Part shown: positions 22,669-31,770 of the stretch, piece after piece
Position numbering within the stretch: position 1 is the stretch's first letter
How the letters are laid out: each line of letters opens with the position of its first letter
Source of the DNA: Flavobacterium piscinae
GTDB lineage: Bacteria; Bacteroidota; Bacteroidia; Flavobacteriales; Flavobacteriaceae
Direction of reading: 5' to 3'
Assembly: GCF_004122145.1 (NCBI RefSeq)
Contig: NZ_SBKQ01000004.1
Span: 124,001-188,000 of the forward strand
Length of the DNA: 64,000 nt
Position numbers and translations under genes: made by a program
The notes under the pieces: model-generated
Seen by the model: the letters and a program-made list of their open reading frames with translations, nothing else
What the model was told of the DNA's origin: nothing
Database searches by the model: none

Positions 22669-25600
22669 TTAATTTTTAATTATTCTCATATTGACCACAT
22701 TATCACTTAAAATAATTTGAATTAAATAAGTGCCATTTGGAAAACGACTTAAATCAATTATTTCTTCATTAGTTTGTTGAATGGAATTACTAAAAAGTAC
22801 TTGACCCAATGCAGAAAACACCTTAATATTGCCTTTATCAATTGTGTTTTGAAAAGAAACTGTAAAAATATCTTTTGAAGGATTAGGATATATAGACACT
22901 AAATTGTCATCTGGTTTTTCTTTTATATTTGTAGGGGCACTTTTTGCTGTGCTCATTACATTTATCCAACCATTAGTAGTGGAACAAGCATTCGGAAAAA
23001 TATAATCACAAATTTCATACGTAAAGTTATAATATCCTGTGGGGATATTAAAATTTAGTGGGTTTACAATTCCATTGTTTAAAATATTAAAATATCCAGC
23101 TAATTCAGTTTGATTAATATTGGATAGTGTGACATTCCCACCCAAAACAGCACCCACAAAACTATTAGGTGCAGAAAACCCACAATCGGCGGAATAGCGA
23201 TCGTTTGTTAATATGTTGAAGCTTGTAGGGTCGTCATGGTTTGAGCCTAAAAATGTACCGCTGGTATCAAAATTAAAAGCATCTGTTACTGCTCGAACGG
23301 TGTTATGAATAGTAAAATGTGCTATAATATCATACACACAACCCGTTGAGCTTCCTGTTGGGCAAAGTGTGTAGGTGAAGTTATAATCACCGGGTAAAGC
23401 ATTTGCAGGTACATTAACAGTGCCATCCGGATTAATTGAAAAGCCTGCCGGTGCAGTAATGTTACTAAATGTTACATTTTCTGAGGTGGCACGAATTTCG
23501 CCATAGGCAACATTGCTTAAAAAGGTTTGTTCTGTAATATAAGCATCTGGTTTATAGCATACATCAACTATAAACCTTTCTTTTGCAGATAGTACTTCTT
23601 TAAAAATGTTAAGTGTTATTTTTTTACCACCATTTAAACATTGGTTTACTAATATATAATCAAAAGCGTACAATCCAGGGGGTAAATCTGGAGGTATATT
23701 TAAAGTACCATCATTATTTACTGTAATATTGTGAGTAAACCCAATTAATTGAATCGTAAGTCCTAAAAAATTGGATGTAATTAGATTACCATTAAACAAA
23801 TCATTATTTAAAATACTTGGAGATAAATGGGGTTCAGGCATATAAGGTAAATAAAAATAATCATCGTTTGCTGTTATTTCACCTTCAGTAATTACAGTAA
23901 CCGTTATTGTTATTGGTTCAATACAGCTGTCATCTGCAAAAAAAGTATAATCCCCTGTTACAGAATTATTAATTATAGCTGGTAGCCAAACACCAGTTAA
24001 ATTATTATCAGAAATATCTGGAAGTCTTGGGGGAGTATAACCTTTGCAAATAGTAGTTGGAAAACTAAACTCTGGGATTGTGTAGCGATCTATAATATTA
24101 ACAATTATACTAGACGATGATGAACAAGAGTCAGAAAGCGTGTATGTTAAGGTTATTGTGCCTGTATTAAACGTTGTAAGTTCACCTGTTTCAGGATTAA
24201 TTGTTGCTATTGAAATGTCAGAACTAGACCACATGCCACCAAGAATATTAGAGTAGTAACTTGGATTTTGTCCAATGCAGACATTTAATCTTCCATCTAA
24301 AATGATTTCAGGGTTAATTATTTCTACGTTCATTTGGGCAAGAGTTGCACATTGACCATTATCTGGTGTAAAAATATATTGAGTTGAAATATCAGTGTTT
24401 ATCTCTGGCGACCAAGTGCCTGTAAAACCATTATTAGAGACAGTTGGTAAGGTAAATGTAGCACCTGCACAAACAGGGGCTAAACTCGTAAAAATAGGTG
24501 TAACAGCATTAGTATTGGTAACTTCCACAGTGAGTGTTGTGGGAATTGCACACGAATTTGCATTTGGTGTAAACGTATAAGTTGTGGTGGACTGATTGTT
24601 AAAATCAGGGCTCCAAGTTCCCGCGAAACCATTATTTGATACAGAAGGTAAAGTATAGGCTGCACCTATACAAATCGGGTCAACTGGTGAGAATAGCGGA
24701 ATAATTTCGGCTCCTGTTACTAAAATATTTCTAATTAATTCAATCGGGCAACCCGAACTATTTTGATAATGATAGGTAATTGCTATTGTTCCTACTCCTG
24801 CTAAAGCGGGGTTAAAAGAATAAGTTCCTGGTAATGTTGTAGAATCTGAAACACCTAGTCCCGAAAAATAGCCATCAAGTGGTGTACCACCTAAAAAAGC
24901 ATGTAAATCCTCAATAATGGCAGAAGTACATGTGACTGACTCCGGAAGAATAAACTTAGCACCGTTTGTTGGAATTAAAGAGATATTATCTATAAAGTTA
25001 TAGGACAGAATATAATTATTAAGAATTTCATTCTGTTCAATAAAAGCACATCCATTTGAAGGAGAAGCAATTATAGGATTTGTCGAAAATTGGACATTAT
25101 TAATTCCTCCTAAATATAAATATTGTTCACCTCCACTAGTAGTTGTAAAATTGAACACAACAGTATCCCACTGATTATCAACAGAATTAGTTGTAAAAGT
25201 TGCATTTTCTAGAAAAATACCATTACTAATGTCATGATTATATGAGTATACTCTTGGAATATAATCTGAACTCAGAAAAGCTTGTACTTTAATTGGATTG
25301 GCACTTGTCCTTTCTGCAAGAGAAATGTTGAAACTTAGCTGATAGGCTGTATCAGGCTCTAACGGAAAAGATAATTTTGAAGTAATTGTTTCATATAAAT
25401 TTAGTTCGCTTGAATTAATATGTTTTAGAGCATAAAATCCAGTATGACCATTACTTGCTATATTTGTCGGGTTTTGATTTCCCGCATCGCTACAAGGGAT
25501 AGATGGGCTTCCTAATTGAAATAGTGAATCAATGTGAAAATAATCCGGCCCGGAAGTACCATCTTCCCACCAACCACAAGCCAAATTTAAATTTGACCAG

Positions 25601-27330
25601 TTATTCGGTATAGATGAATATTGTTCAAAATCACCGTTCAAAATTAAATCACAAGGATTTGGTAAAGGAACACAGCTAGATAATTCTTCATGGTTATTTG
25701 GTATAACATATACATAAATATATGTAATATTTCCTTTTTGTGCTCCGTAAGTAGGTACATAACGCAATAAATGTAGCCCAACACTTGTACTATTAAATTC
25801 TATAATTGTAGAAGCGTTTCCTGACGTTACTGATAAAGTGGAATTGCCAGTAATATCTTCTAAACCCTCAAATCCGGTTGCGTTTTGATCGTTTTGCAAA
25901 ATATTATAAATATTAATATTTGGAACCATACTAGTATAGCCTAAAAAGGTGTATGTGACAAAATCATTTGCACCAAAAGTAATTCCATCATTAATTCCTG
26001 CAACTATTATCCCATCACATGTTGAGCCTCCATAATCGTAAAAAGTATCAACCCCATTAATTATTGTACCACTTACTCCATAGGTTGTATTCACAGTATA
26101 GCCTAAATCGCATAAAGCATTTCTCTCTTCTGGTTTTAAAAAACGTTTTGTTACACCATTCCCGTTGGCATTACTCATTACAAAATAACTATCATTCCCA
26201 TAAGCATCACTACAACTGGGATAGAGTTCATCTTCAAAATGGCTTAAACTACTTCCGCTTTCGAAACAAGTTGGCGTATAAACAGGAACAGTAAAAACTG
26301 CTCCAAAATATTTAACTGCATTGTTGCAAACAGTAGTATTCACAGTACTTCCTGTATTGACATTTCCGCTTATAGTGCAATTTGGGTGTAAAATAGAACT
26401 GGATAATGAAGTTGAATTGAAAGAATTATTATATAAATTTATAGTTGAATTTGTAGAAAGTAAAGGAACATTTGTATTGCTTTTTAAAAACAAATCATAT
26501 CGGGAAAAATAATTAAAATCGACAGGAAATTTTGAACTTCCATCAACATCAATTAAACTATTAAAACCTAATGCGTGAGTTATTTCATGGAGTACTACGG
26601 TATAAAGATCTTTTTCTGTTGTACTTGCAAATACAGAAGTGTCTAAATTCCAATTAATTGATGCATCAAAATTAAAAGCCATATAACCGTGAAAAAATAT
26701 TCCAGAAGAGTTTGATCCACTACCAGCAATAATTAAAGGGTTAACAACATTTGTGTAAGAATCTATTCCATTGTGAATTGTTTTCCAAATTTCATTGTCC
26801 GTTATTCCACCTGTAGTAGCACTTGCAGGAAAATTATAAAAACCACTTGCTAAACCTAGTGCCTGTGGTGATACGTTTGGTATATTTGCAATATTTCTAA
26901 CCCAGATATTTACTTTTGTGGTTGATGTTGGTAGTAAGGCAGAAGACGATGTTGTTAAAAAAGCAGATAAATCCTCAAACACATTACAAATCACTTGTCG
27001 CCTTAAATTATGTTCAATAATCGAATTATCTTCGCAACCACTTCCTTCTTCAAAATACAAATTAAAAATGGAGTTGTTTGCACAAGATAATAAAGTTACT
27101 CTACTTTCTGCATTACTTTGCGTATTAATTAAAATATCATTAAATGTATATTGATTTCCGCTTTTATCAAAAATATTATCCATCACACCTCCTGGAGTAA
27201 AATGGTTTGGTTGGGGTACTTGTGCATGAATTAAATAATTCATTAAAAAGAAAGTAAATACAAATAACTTAACAAACTTTAATTTTTTGAGTGTTGAGTG
27301 TTGAGTGATTGAAAGTAGAATTAATTTCAT
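22669..27330 (-). CDS. Giant T9SS cargo protein with leishmanolysin-like zinc site and Ig-like domains
   Basis: The protein has 1553 residues with an N-terminal signal peptide ending near MNYLIHAQ (30-37). Residues 60-420 look like a zinc peptidase. HEITHALGF (248-256) gives the HExxHxxGF helix, position 258 is Ser rather than the usual third His, a candidate remote third ligand is His364 (LSHFEDE), and a Met-turn-like FVMSN (383-387) follows. This arrangement resembles M8 (leishmanolysin). A jelly-roll-like domain follows (LILNGDFEQYSSIPNNW, about 560-800), then two or more Ig-like repeats (PSVSNNGFAGTWSP, PTVSNNGFTGTWSP) and bacterial Ig-like modules with ILNNDLFNG. The type A sorting domain begins SIYPNPSKDIFTVSF. 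Protease activity is inferred. Confidence 0.85.
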   Translation of the reverse strand: MKLILLSITQHSTLKKLKFVKLFVFTFFLMNYLIHAQVPQPNHFTPGGVMDNIFDKSGNQYTFNDILINTQSNAESRVTLLSCANNSIFNLYFEEGSGCEDNSIIEHNLRRQVICNVFEDLSAFLTTSSSALLPTSTTKVNIWVRNIANIPNVSPQALGLASGFYNFPASATTGGITDNEIWKTIHNGIDSYTNVVNPLIIAGSGSNSSGIFFHGYMAFNFDASINWNLDTSVFASTTEKDLYTVVLHEITHALGFNSLIDVDGSSKFPVDFNYFSRYDLFLKSNTNVPLLSTNSTINLYNNSFNSTSLSSSILHPNCTISGNVNTGSTVNTTVCNNAVKYFGAVFTVPVYTPTCFESGSSLSHFEDELYPSCSDAYGNDSYFVMSNANGNGVTKRFLKPEERNALCDLGYTVNTTYGVSGTIINGVDTFYDYGGSTCDGIIVAGINDGITFGANDFVTYTFLGYTSMVPNINIYNILQNDQNATGFEGLEDITGNSTLSVTSGNASTIIEFNSTSVGLHLLRYVPTYGAQKGNITYIYVYVIPNNHEELSSCVPLPNPCDLILNGDFEQYSSIPNNWSNLNLACGWWEDGTSGPDYFHIDSLFQLGSPSIPCSDAGNQNPTNIASNGHTGFYALKHINSSELNLYETITSKLSFPLEPDTAYQLSFNISLAERTSANPIKVQAFLSSDYIPRVYSYNHDISNGIFLENATFTTNSVDNQWDTVVFNFTTTSGGEQYLYLGGINNVQFSTNPIIASPSNGCAFIEQNEILNNYILSYNFIDNISLIPTNGAKFILPESVTCTSAIIEDLHAFLGGTPLDGYFSGLGVSDSTTLPGTYSFNPALAGVGTIAITYHYQNSSGCPIELIRNILVTGAEIIPLFSPVDPICIGAAYTLPSVSNNGFAGTWSPDFNNQSTTTYTFTPNANSCAIPTTLTVEVTNTNAVTPIFTSLAPVCAGATFTLPTVSNNGFTGTWSPEINTDISTQYIFTPDNGQCATLAQMNVEIINPEIILDGRLNVCIGQNPSYYSNILGGMWSSSDISIATINPETGELTTFNTGTITLTYTLSDSCSSSSSIIVNIIDRYTIPEFSFPTTICKGYTPPRLPDISDNNLTGVWLPAIINNSVTGDYTFFADDSCIEPITITVTVITEGEITANDDYFYLPYMPEPHLSPSILNNDLFNGNLITSNFLGLTIQLIGFTHNITVNNDGTLNIPPDLPPGLYAFDYILVNQCLNGGKKITLNIFKEVLSAKERFIVDVCYKPDAYITEQTFLSNVAYGEIRATSENVTFSNITAPAGFSINPDGTVNVPANALPGDYNFTYTLCPTGSSTGCVYDIIAHFTIHNTVRAVTDAFNFDTSGTFLGSNHDDPTSFNILTNDRYSADCGFSAPNSFVGAVLGGNVTLSNINQTELAGYFNILNNGIVNPLNFNIPTGYYNFTYEICDYIFPNACSTTNGWINVMSTAKSAPTNIKEKPDDNLVSIYPNPSKDIFTVSFQNTIDKGNIKVFSALGQVLFSNSIQQTNEEIIDLSRFPNGTYLIQIILSDNVVNMRIIKN

Positions 27331-27402
27331 GTACTTAGAAATAAATGGATTAGCATTTCAAATCTAACGAAAAAATGTTTAACTTTTACATTTAATAAAA
27401 AA

Positions 27403-27430
27403 AAAGAGCCAAACTAATGTTTGACTCTTT
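27403..27430 (-). terminator. Rho-independent terminator of the atp operon
   Basis: On the minus strand AAAGAGTCAAAC, loop ATTA, and GTTTGGCTCTTT form a 12-bp stem with one mismatch. A long T run follows (27393-27402 read in reverse). It lies directly after the atpG stop and before the upstream region of the T9SS operon. Confidence 0.9.
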
Positions 27431-27452
27431 TTAATATGAATATATGCTTTAC

Positions 27453-28310
27453 TTATCCTTTCAACGCTTCTGCTCCACCAACAATCTCTAAAATTTCATT
27501 GGTAATTGCTGCTTGACGGGCTTTGTTGTAGGTTAATTTCAATTGATTTCTCAACTCGGTCGCGTTATCGGTTGCTTTGTGCATGGCGGTCATACGAGCT
27601 CCATGTTCGGAAGCAAATGAATCGCGGATGGCTTTGTATAATTGTGTTTTTAATGATTTTGGAATCAAAGTCAACACAATTTCTTCTTTGGATGGTTCAA
27701 AAATATAATCAGAGCTTGCTGTAGCAGCACCCACAACCGGAGCTAACGGTAAAAATTGTTCTGTTTGAACAATTTGTGTTGCTGCATTTTTGAATTGGTT
27801 GTACACAATTTCGATTTTATCGTAATCGCCGGAAATGAATTTTTCTGTCAATAATTCAGAAATGGCTGCTACATTTTCAAAAGTCAACGCATCAAAAACT
27901 TCACTTTTATTGGCTATAACCGAATAGTTTTTACCTAATACATCATTTCCTTTTTTACCTATGGCTAAAACGTCTACTTTTTTACCGGTATACGAATCGG
28001 CTACTGCTTTTACTTGTTTGATAACATTGGAGTTAAAAGCTCCACACAATCCTCTGTTGGAAGTGATGGCTACAATTAAAACCTTTTTTACCTCACGTTG
28101 TGCTGTAAATTCTCCACCAATTTCGCCTTCCATGGATGCACTTAGGCTTTGTAGAATTTCAGTTAATTTTTCGGCATAAGGTCGCATGGCTGTTATGGCG
28201 TCTTGGGCCTTTTTCAACTTTGCGGCAGAAACCATTTTCATCGCCGATGTAATTTGCATCGTTGACTGAACGGAACTAATTCTATTACGGATTTCCTTTA
28301 AATTTGCCAT
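27453..28310 (-). CDS. atpG: ATP synthase F1 subunit gamma
   Basis: This 285-residue central-stalk subunit couples c-ring rotation to the catalytic alpha3beta3 head. The N-terminal helix MANLKEIRNRISSVQSTMQITSAMKMVSAAKLKKAQ and the C-terminal helix RMTAMHKATDNATELRNQLKLTYNKARQAAITNEILEIVGGAEAL are the conserved coiled-coil partners. ITSNRGLCGAFNSNV is the family signature. It is the last gene of the operon and is followed by a strong terminator. A 13-bp hairpin separates it from atpA. Confidence 0.97.
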   Translation of the reverse strand: MANLKEIRNRISSVQSTMQITSAMKMVSAAKLKKAQDAITAMRPYAEKLTEILQSLSASMEGEIGGEFTAQREVKKVLIVAITSNRGLCGAFNSNVIKQVKAVADSYTGKKVDVLAIGKKGNDVLGKNYSVIANKSEVFDALTFENVAAISELLTEKFISGDYDKIEIVYNQFKNAATQIVQTEQFLPLAPVVGAATASSDYIFEPSKEEIVLTLIPKSLKTQLYKAIRDSFASEHGARMTAMHKATDNATELRNQLKLTYNKARQAAITNEILEIVGGAEALKG

Positions 28311-28341
28311 TTTTTATAATGTGTCAATATGCCAATTCATC

Positions 28342-28373
28342 AATGTGTCAATTAATTGTCTAATTGACACATT
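28342..28373. repeat. Perfect 13-bp intercistronic hairpin between atpA and atpG
   Basis: AATGTGTCAATTA (28342-28354) and TAATTGACACATT (28361-28373) pair perfectly around a 6-base loop. Further TGTCAAT and TTGTCTAAT copies surround it. There is no T tract, so read-through to atpG is expected. It may set the mRNA stability or relative yield of atpG. Confidence 0.75.
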
Positions 28374-28387
28374 GTCTAATTGACTAA

Positions 28388-29965
28388 TTAGTTATATTTC
28401 GCTGAAACTTCTTTCGCTGCACGGTCTAACACATCCGTAATTTCGTCTGTGAATTTACCGGCTTTTAGAGCGTTTAATGTATCTCTGTGTTTGTTATTCA
28501 AGTATTCTAAGAAATCTTTTTCGAATTCTTTTACTTTATTCACAGGTACATTTCTCAACAGGTTTTTAGAACCGGCATAGATAATCGCTACTTGATCTTC
28601 TACTGTATATGGGTCGTTTACCGCTTGTTTCAAGATTTCAACGTTTCTTTTTCCTTTTTCAATTACGTTTAACGTAACCGCATCCAAATCTGAACCAAAT
28701 TTAGCAAACGCTTCTAATTCACGGAATTGAGCTTGATCCAATTTCAAAGTACCTGATACTTTTTTCATTGATTTAATCTGAGCGTTACCTCCCACACGTG
28801 ATACCGAAATACCAACGTTAATTGCCGGACGAACCCCTGAGTTAAACAAATCTCCATCCAAGAAAATCTGACCGTCTGTAATCGAAATTACGTTCGTTGG
28901 AATATACGCCGAAACGTCACCTGCTTGTGTTTCAATGATTGGTAAAGCCGTTAATGAACCTCCACCTCTTACGATAGGACGTAACGAATCCGGTAAGTCG
29001 TTCATGTTTTTAGCAATATCGTCATCGGCAATCACTTTTGCCGCTCTTTCTAATAATCTTGAGTGGAGGTAGAAAACGTCTCCAGGATATGCCTCACGTC
29101 CCGGTGGTCTTCTTAATAATAGAGAAACCTCACGATAAGCTACCGCTTGTTTAGATAAATCATCATAGATAATCAAAGCCGGACGACCTGTATCGCGGAA
29201 ATATTCTCCGATAGCAGCTCCTGCAAAAGGAGCATATACTTGCATTGGTGCAGGGTCTGAAGCATTTGCGGCCACGATAACCGTGTAGGCCATTGCTCCT
29301 TTGTCTTCTAATGTTTTAGCAATTCCGGCAACTGTAGAGGCTTTTTGTCCCACAGCAACATAAATACAAAACACCGGTTGACCCGCATCATAAAATTCTT
29401 TTTGATTTAGAATGGTATCGATACAAACGGTTGTTTTACCGGTTTGACGGTCACCAATCACCAACTCACGTTGACCTCTTCCTACCGGAATCATTGCATC
29501 AATTGATTTGATACCTGTTTGAAGCGGTTCGTTTACCGGTTGACGGAAAACTACACCGGGAGCTTTTCTTTCCAATGGCATTTCATAAAGATCTCCACCG
29601 ATTGGTCCTTTTCCATCGATTGGATTTCCTAATGTATCAACCACACGACCTACCATTTCTTCTCCTACTTTAAGAGAAGCAATACGTTGTGTTCTTTTTA
29701 CGGTAGAACCTTCTTTAATACCTGTTGAAGGACCTAACAATACTACCCCCACATTGTCTTCTTCCAAGTTTAATACGATTGCTTCCAATCCGTTGTCGAA
29801 TTGTACTAACTCTCCGTATTGAGCATTTGATAAGCCGTACACACGAGCAATACCATCTCCTACTTGAAGTACTGTTCCTACTTCCTCTAACGATGCACCT
29901 GATTCGAAATCAGATAATTGTTTTTTTAATATTGCTGAAATTTCAGCAGGTTTAATTTCCGCCAT
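28388..29965 (-). CDS. atpA: ATP synthase F1 subunit alpha
   Basis: This 525-residue non-catalytic nucleotide-binding subunit of the F1 head has the P-loop GDRQTGKT (171-178). [48 protein letters not shown] and the arginine-finger region [14 protein letters not shown] are intact. The N-terminal helix [17 protein letters not shown] binds the delta subunit. The gene is separated from atpH by an unrelated secreted-protein gene, which is abnormal for this operon. Confidence 0.98.
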   Translation of the reverse strand: MAEIKPAEISAILKKQLSDFESGASLEEVGTVLQVGDGIARVYGLSNAQYGELVQFDNGLEAIVLNLEEDNVGVVLLGPSTGIKEGSTVKRTQRIASLKVGEEMVGRVVDTLGNPIDGKGPIGGDLYEMPLERKAPGVVFRQPVNEPLQTGIKSIDAMIPVGRGQRELVIGDRQTGKTTVCIDTILNQKEFYDAGQPVFCIYVAVGQKASTVAGIAKTLEDKGAMAYTVIVAANASDPAPMQVYAPFAGAAIGEYFRDTGRPALIIYDDLSKQAVAYREVSLLLRRPPGREAYPGDVFYLHSRLLERAAKVIADDDIAKNMNDLPDSLRPIVRGGGSLTALPIIETQAGDVSAYIPTNVISITDGQIFLDGDLFNSGVRPAINVGISVSRVGGNAQIKSMKKVSGTLKLDQAQFRELEAFAKFGSDLDAVTLNVIEKGKRNVEILKQAVNDPYTVEDQVAIIYAGSKNLLRNVPVNKVKEFEKDFLEYLNNKHRDTLNALKAGKFTDEITDVLDRAAKEVSAKYN

Positions 29966-29987
29966 TGTTTAATTATTTTTTATCTAA

Positions 29988-30425
29988 TTAATTTCCGTAA
30001 TTCTTAAATCGAGGTGAAAAATCGCTTCCGTATTTTTGTACTAACCGATCTACTTTTTCTTCGTCTAAATCTCCTTCAGAATTAAAAATTTTGGATTTGT
30101 ATAAAATTTCTATAATGTTTTTGTTTGTTTCCTGAATTTCAAAACTTTTCTTCAAACCAATGAAATTTACTTCAACATAACCAAATCTTCCTTGAGGATT
30201 AGCTTGTGTTTTTGGAACAGCTCCTTCAATAAATATATATTTAAAAAAAATAATTTCTTCATCTTTTAAATTATATAATGAACATGTCGAATCAAAAGTC
30301 CCACAGTCTGTATATTTCATCCAAACAACATCATCAACAATAACATCTCCCTTTTTGAATTTTACCTTTTGAGAAAACCCTAAAAAAGAAAAGAATAAAA
30401 ATAGAATTGTAATAATTTTTTTCAT
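29988..30425 (-). CDS. Hypothetical secreted protein inserted between atpH and atpA
   Basis: This 145-residue protein has a signal peptide (MKKIITILFLFFSFLGFSQ) and a beta-rich mature part: VKFKKGDVIVDDVVWMKYTDC, EIIFFKYIFIEGAV, GRFGYVEVNFIGLKKSFEI. A C-terminal helical stretch EEKVDRLVQKYGSDF follows. Two cysteines (TDCGTFDSTCS) may form a disulfide. It is not an ATP synthase subunit. It lies 6 bases after atpH and 22 bases before atpA in the same direction, so it must be co-transcribed. No family was recognised. Its composition is more AT-rich than the atp genes. Confidence 0.8.
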   Translation of the reverse strand: MKKIITILFLFFSFLGFSQKVKFKKGDVIVDDVVWMKYTDCGTFDSTCSLYNLKDEEIIFFKYIFIEGAVPKTQANPQGRFGYVEVNFIGLKKSFEIQETNKNIIEILYKSKIFNSEGDLDEEKVDRLVQKYGSDFSPRFKNYGN

Positions 30426-30431
30426 ATCAAA

Positions 30432-30959
30432 TTAGTTTGAAAATTCTCTCTTTAATTGTTGCAGTCTGCTGGAAACAGAAGCATTGTATTGTTGGTCCCC
30501 AATTCGTAAAATAAATCCTCCAATGATGGATGAATCTACAGTGTTGATTAAGGTGATTTTTTTATTTGAAAACTCTTTTATTTTTGCCAAAACTTTCGAT
30601 TCTAACTCCTGTGTAATTGGGAAAGCCGTCGTAACATGAGCTTCTTCAATTCCGTTAAGCACATCGTGTTGCACTTTGTATTGCTGAGCAATTTCACCCA
30701 AAAGTTCAAAACGTTTGTTTTCCTTCAATAACAAAAACAATCCTTTTGTATCCGGTTGAACTGAAGCAAAAACTTCATTTATGGCGTCAAATTTTGCTTG
30801 AGGTTTTACGACCGGGCTACTTAAAAACTGCTTCAACTCTTCGTTTGAACTTACCGTCTGATTGATTAAAATCATATCGTGACTAATAGCGTCAACTCTT
30901 CCGTTGGCAACAGCATTCTCTATAATCGCTTTGGCATATCTAATCGCAGCTCTTGACAT
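30432..30959 (-). CDS. atpH: ATP synthase F1 subunit delta
   Basis: This 175-residue subunit (OSCP homologue) connects the peripheral stalk to the top of F1. The N-terminal six-helix domain begins MSRAAIRYAKAIIENAVANGRVDAI. The C-terminal domain contains VTTAFPITQELESKVLAKIKEFSNKKITLINTVDSSIIGGFILRIGDQQYNASVSSRLQQLKREF, the typical OSCP/delta signature. It begins four bases after atpF. Confidence 0.96.
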   Translation of the reverse strand: MSRAAIRYAKAIIENAVANGRVDAISHDMILINQTVSSNEELKQFLSSPVVKPQAKFDAINEVFASVQPDTKGLFLLLKENKRFELLGEIAQQYKVQHDVLNGIEEAHVTTAFPITQELESKVLAKIKEFSNKKITLINTVDSSIIGGFILRIGDQQYNASVSSRLQQLKREFSN

Positions 30960-30963
30960 AGGA

Positions 30964-31464
30964 TTAATTTAATTTAGCATCACCTAACATTCTTTCAACC
31001 AATTTTGACTGAGCCTCTGTGTTAGACAATTCGCTTTTTAATACTTTTTCTGCAATTTCCAATGACAAGGTAGAAACTTGATTTTTCAATTCTGCCATGG
31101 CTGCATTTTTTTCACTTTCGATAGCGGCTTTTGCTTGGGCAATCATTTTTTCGCCTTGTGCTTGAGCTTCTGATTTAGCATCGTTAATCATTTTTTCTTT
31201 GATTTCACGAGCTTCTTTCATCATAGCATCACGCTCTGCTCTAGCTTCTGCAACTAACTTTTCGTTTGACGATTGAAGGTTTAACATTTCCTTTTTAGCA
31301 TTTTCAGCTGAAAGTAAAGCGTTTCTGATTCCTTCTTCTCTTTCGTTAACGGCATCTAAAATTGGTTTCCAAGCGAATTTTTTCAAAAGAAAAATCAAGC
31401 CCACGAAGATGACAAGCATCCAAAAAAATAAACCAAGTGAAAACTGTTCTATTAACTTCTCCAT
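30964..31464 (-). CDS. atpF: ATP synthase F0 subunit b
   Basis: This 166-residue peripheral-stalk subunit has one N-terminal membrane helix (about 8-28, LGLFFWMLVIFVGLIFLLKKF) and then a long charged helix rich in Ala, Glu and Lys that dimerises as a coiled coil. The motif FAWKPILDAVNEREEGIRNALLSAENAKKE is standard for b subunits. It follows atpE after an 81-bp gap that contains a 14-bp hairpin. Confidence 0.96.
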   Translation of the reverse strand: MEKLIEQFSLGLFFWMLVIFVGLIFLLKKFAWKPILDAVNEREEGIRNALLSAENAKKEMLNLQSSNEKLVAEARAERDAMMKEAREIKEKMINDAKSEAQAQGEKMIAQAKAAIESEKNAAMAELKNQVSTLSLEIAEKVLKSELSNTEAQSKLVERMLGDAKLN

Positions 31465-31500
31465 TTATATCAATAATTTAGAAAATTATAATTTTTTAAA

Positions 31501-31533
31501 ACAACAGTTATAACCAACCGTTACAACTGTTGT
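31501..31533. repeat. 14-bp hairpin between atpE and atpF
   Basis: ACAACAGTTATAAC (31501-31514) pairs with GTTACAACTGTTGT (31520-31533) with one mismatch and a 5-base loop. On the minus-strand transcript it lies immediately after the atpE stop. No clear U run follows in that direction. It could protect the 3' end of an atpB-atpE message and so raise c-subunit synthesis. Confidence 0.75.
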
Positions 31534-31545
31534 TGATTTTTTTGA

Positions 31546-31737
31546 TTAAGATGCGAATAACGCAGCGAAACCAATACCTTCAATAAGAGCTGCTGCAATA
31601 AGCATAGCTGTTTGAATTTTTCCAGAAGCTTCTGGTTGACGAGCGATAGCGTCCATTGCTGAACCACCGATTTTACCGATACCTAAACCAGCACCGATAA
31701 CGATTAATCCTGCTCCTACGATGTTTGGAATTGTCAT
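31546..31737 (-). CDS. atpE: ATP synthase F0 subunit c
   Basis: This 63-residue hairpin of two membrane helices with the polar loop ARQPE (32-36) forms the rotating c-ring. The ion-binding carboxylate is Glu53 in AALIEGIGFAALF. The residues that coordinate sodium in Na-type rings (a Gln in helix 1 and a Ser/Thr after the Glu) are replaced by Ile20 and Gly54. The ring should therefore translocate protons. Confidence 0.97.
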   Translation of the reverse strand: MTIPNIVGAGLIVIGAGLGIGKIGGSAMDAIARQPEASGKIQTAMLIAAALIEGIGFAALFAS

Positions 31738-31770
31738 AATGTATATATATTTAATTAAACATTCAATTTA

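Noticed and set aside
28318..28387. Repeated TGTCAAT words considered as a CRISPR-like array
   Set aside because: Units are too short, lack spacers of regular size and there are no cas genes; it is a short-period repeat forming one hairpin.
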